Source: Phycisphaerae bacterium
GTDB taxonomy: Bacteria > Planctomycetota > Phycisphaerae > Phycisphaerales > SM1A02
Assembly (NCBI GenBank): GCA_002717655.1
Contig: PBAY01000014.1
Span: forward strand, 62,001-126,000
Direction of reading: 5' to 3'
Length of the DNA: 64,000 nt
Shown here: positions 62,271-64,000 of the stretch, one piece after another
How positions within the stretch are numbered: position 1 is the first letter of the stretch
Layout of the letters: each line of letters opens with the position of its first letter
The notes under the pieces: model-generated
The model's input: only the letters and a program-made list of their open reading frames with translations
Databases searched by the model: none
Told to the model about the DNA's origin: nothing
Made by a program: the position numbers and the translations under genes

Positions 62271-64000
62271 ATGATTCACCGCCTGAGCCTATTGGCAACG
62301 ACAACAATGCTTGGAATCACAAGCCTGACCATGGCTACGACCGCCGAGCCTCATGTTCTTCAGCAGGAACTGCTCCAAACCTACCCCGGGCTTCAACTGC
62401 ACCATTCAAAGGATGGTCGAATTGCAAGGGTGTGGGGCAAGTCGTTTTCAGAAGGATCTACCCCAAAGGAATCCGCTGATGCATTTCTTGAAGACCACTC
62501 CCTGATCTGGGGTGTTGGAAGTGATGAGTTGGCACCGATTGGACGTTATCAGGATGGTCGACATCTCCAGCCGATCATGCCCGCACGTGACGCTGATGGA
62601 AACGTGACCGGCTACAAGTTCACCGGCGTCTGCTACACCCAGCGATCTGGGCGATATCCAGTCTGGCGGACCAGCCTGATCCTGCTCGCTCGAAATGCTG
62701 ATGACCATCAACTGGTAATGGCCTCCTCCGATCTCCGTGATCTTGGTGACTTCGAACCAGTTGAGTTGCCAGCCCAGTACACCACCATTGAAAATGCATC
62801 CCGCATTGCTCGAGGACTGATGGGGCCGGACGCTGTCGTGGAAACTGCTCCGGGCGTTGCCGTCTTTGCAGGCGTCGACAATGATCCTGCCGATCCGACC
62901 ATGGCACTCATCTTCGAGGCACGTGTGGGCACCAATGCCGATGGCAATGCCTACCAACGAATGCTCTATGTCGTCGATCCTGTTGCCAATACGGTTCTCT
63001 ATGAGGAAAACAGAGTTCTCAACTGCATGGCTGCTCATGCTGGTCAGCAAGCCGCCTCCGCCATGAGTCTCATGGCTCCTGGTTCCGTGACCGGTACGGT
63101 TCAGGCCTTTGCGGGCGACGGCTACAGCGCCGAAGAATGCGATCCTGAAGCGACGATCGCCCTGCCCTATGCACTGGTCAATGTCGATGGACTCTCGGCT
63201 TATGCAAATATCAACGGCGAATTCACCATCGAAGGAAACGTCGGGTCCGGCGCCACCTTGACCGCCGCAGTCGACGGACGCTACTTCCTGGTGAACAATC
63301 AGGCACAGGCCGACAGCGAAGTCGTCTATTCCGTCAATGACGGTGACGATGTAACGATCCAGCACAACAAGGACGCCACCGAGTTCACGTTCGCTGAAGT
63401 AGACACCTACATCGCCGCCAATGATGTACGCGAAGTCATCCTCCAATCCAACCCGGACTTCCCGACCATCGCGACACAGGTCAACTGGCCGATCAACGTC
63501 AACCTGTCCGACACCTGCAATGCCTACTACGACTACTCGTCAATCAACTTCTTCAGCTCGGGCGGCGGATGCAACAACACCGGGTTCGGCACCATCACCT
63601 ATCACGAATACGGGCACCACATGATTGCCTGTGCTGGCTCTGGGCAAAACGAATACGGCGAAGGCCAGAGTGATGTGCTCTCACTGATCATGACCTTCGA
63701 TCCGGTGCTGGCCAGAGGCTTCTTCCTCGGCAACTGCACCAGTGGCATCAGGAACGCCGACAATTCATGTCAGTATCTGGATTCCGGCTGCTCCACCTGC
63801 GGAAGTGCGATCCATTCCTGCGGACAGTTGATCTCCGGCTGTGTCTATGACACCTATCTTCAACTCTCCAATTCATCACCGTTCACGGCCGCCCAGACCA
63901 TTCGCGATCTTGCCGTAAACAGTACGCTCGTCCATACAGGAACCAGCATTGATCCAGCCATCACCATCGACTATCTCACACTTGATGATGACGATGGAGA
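62271..64000 (+). CDS. Secreted HExxH zinc metallopeptidase, M36/M4-like (3' end off window)
   Basis: An open frame of 576 codons runs off the right edge without a stop. A signal peptide (ends TMATT) is followed by a fungalysin/thermolysin-type propeptide (about 30-200, VWGKSFSEGSTPKESADAFL). The catalytic domain has YHEYGHHM (His445, Glu446, His449) and a third ligand probably Glu464 in YGEGQSDVLS, a gluzincin spacing. It is Cys-rich after 430 (CNNTGFG, SCQYLDSGCSTCGS), unlike classical M36. A dockerin-like tag may follow off-window. It would be the third extracellular peptidase in the window. Confidence 0.82.
   Translation, partial: MIHRLSLLATTTMLGITSLTMATTAEPHVLQQELLQTYPGLQLHHSKDGRIARVWGKSFSEGSTPKESADAFLEDHSLIWGVGSDELAPIGRYQDGRHLQPIMPARDADGNVTGYKFTGVCYTQRSGRYPVWRTSLILLARNADDHQLVMASSDLRDLGDFEPVELPAQYTTIENASRIARGLMGPDAVVETAPGVAVFAGVDNDPADPTMALIFEARVGTNADGNAYQRMLYVVDPVANTVLYEENRVLNCMAAHAGQQAASAMSLMAPGSVTGTVQAFAGDGYSAEECDPEATIALPYALVNVDGLSAYANINGEFTIEGNVGSGATLTAAVDGRYFLVNNQAQADSEVVYSVNDGDDVTIQHNKDATEFTFAEVDTYIAANDVREVILQSNPDFPTIATQVNWPINVNLSDTCNAYYDYSSINFFSSGGGCNNTGFGTITYHEYGHHMIACAGSGQNEYGEGQSDVLSLIMTFDPVLARGFFLGNCTSGIRNADNSCQYLDSGCSTCGSAIHSCGQLISGCVYDTYLQLSNSSPFTAAQTIRDLAVNSTLVHTGTSIDPAITIDYLTLDDDDG

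Noticed and set aside
62448-63446. 332-codon open frame on the minus strand
   Set aside because: It lies wholly opposite the metallopeptidase frame, which has a signal peptide and HEYGH. The minus frame has no recognisable domain.

Overview
The window looks like chromosomal DNA of a Planctomycetota bacterium, most likely of the Phycisphaerae/Phycisphaerales type. This is inferred from gene content and not from a marker-gene search. The supporting signs are moderate GC, many secreted proteins ending in a paired Ca-binding dockerin-like tag (DGDGxVNVNDVL...WGxC), a formylglycine-type sulfatase, planctomycete-style prenyltransferase-repeat and DUF3179 proteins, a sigma factor fused to an FHA domain, and outer-membrane porins that indicate a diderm envelope. 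Genes are dense and sit on both strands in short operons. I see no insertion sequence, prophage or CRISPR array.

Layout. 0-2.4 kb: the end of a stress-signalling cluster (anti-sigma-like protein, EF-hand Spy/CpxP-like protein), an SMR efflux pump and a small hypothetical protein. 2.5-7.5 kb: quinone-linked D-lactate dehydrogenase, a CPA1 Na+/H+ antiporter and a subtilisin with the tag. 7.6-14.5 kb: a PLP desulfhydrase/deaminase overlapping xylose isomerase, two lipoproteins, a secreted EEP-family nuclease/phosphatase, TSUP and EamA transporters. 14.4-18.5 kb: an FHA-ECF sigma gene coupled to a sodium/solute symporter, then a lytic polysaccharide monooxygenase (AA10-CBM2-like-tag). 18.6-33.1 kb: acyl-CoA ligase, acyl-CoA dehydrogenase, dCMP deaminase, a lone astB, a two-gene amidohydrolase cluster in which only one of three modules keeps its metal site, an aldehyde dehydrogenase, a tagged hypothetical protein, a lipoprotein and a sulfatase. 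33.2-39.6 kb: tRNA-Ala(GGC), trxA, folP, glmS, rarA, 5-formyl-THF cyclo-ligase and a LysM/L,D-transpeptidase gene interrupted by an in-frame TGA. 39.7-43 kb: two paralogous porins. 43-44.1 kb: a non-coding stretch with a strong plus-strand terminator and several hairpins. 44.1-52.4 kb: nuoH, carB, plsC-like, ruvA, manC, ruvX. 52.5-64 kb: a C25 (gingipain-like) peptidase, a 6-phosphogluconolactonase-like protein, a prenyltransferase-repeat protein, an esterase, divergent ctaA and ctaB, a DUF3179 protein, and a truncated HExxH metallopeptidase that runs off the end.

Taken together this is a core-metabolism region interleaved with an extracellular degradation set (subtilisin, C25 peptidase, HExxH peptidase, LPMO, sulfatase, EEP nuclease). 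That suits an aerobic heterotroph living on polymers; ctaA/ctaB point to a heme A/O-containing terminal oxidase. The points most worth a second look are the structured non-coding locus at 43.8-44.1 kb, the stop codon inside the LysM domain, the FHA-sigma fusion, the LPMO architecture and the amidohydrolase cluster with decayed active sites.
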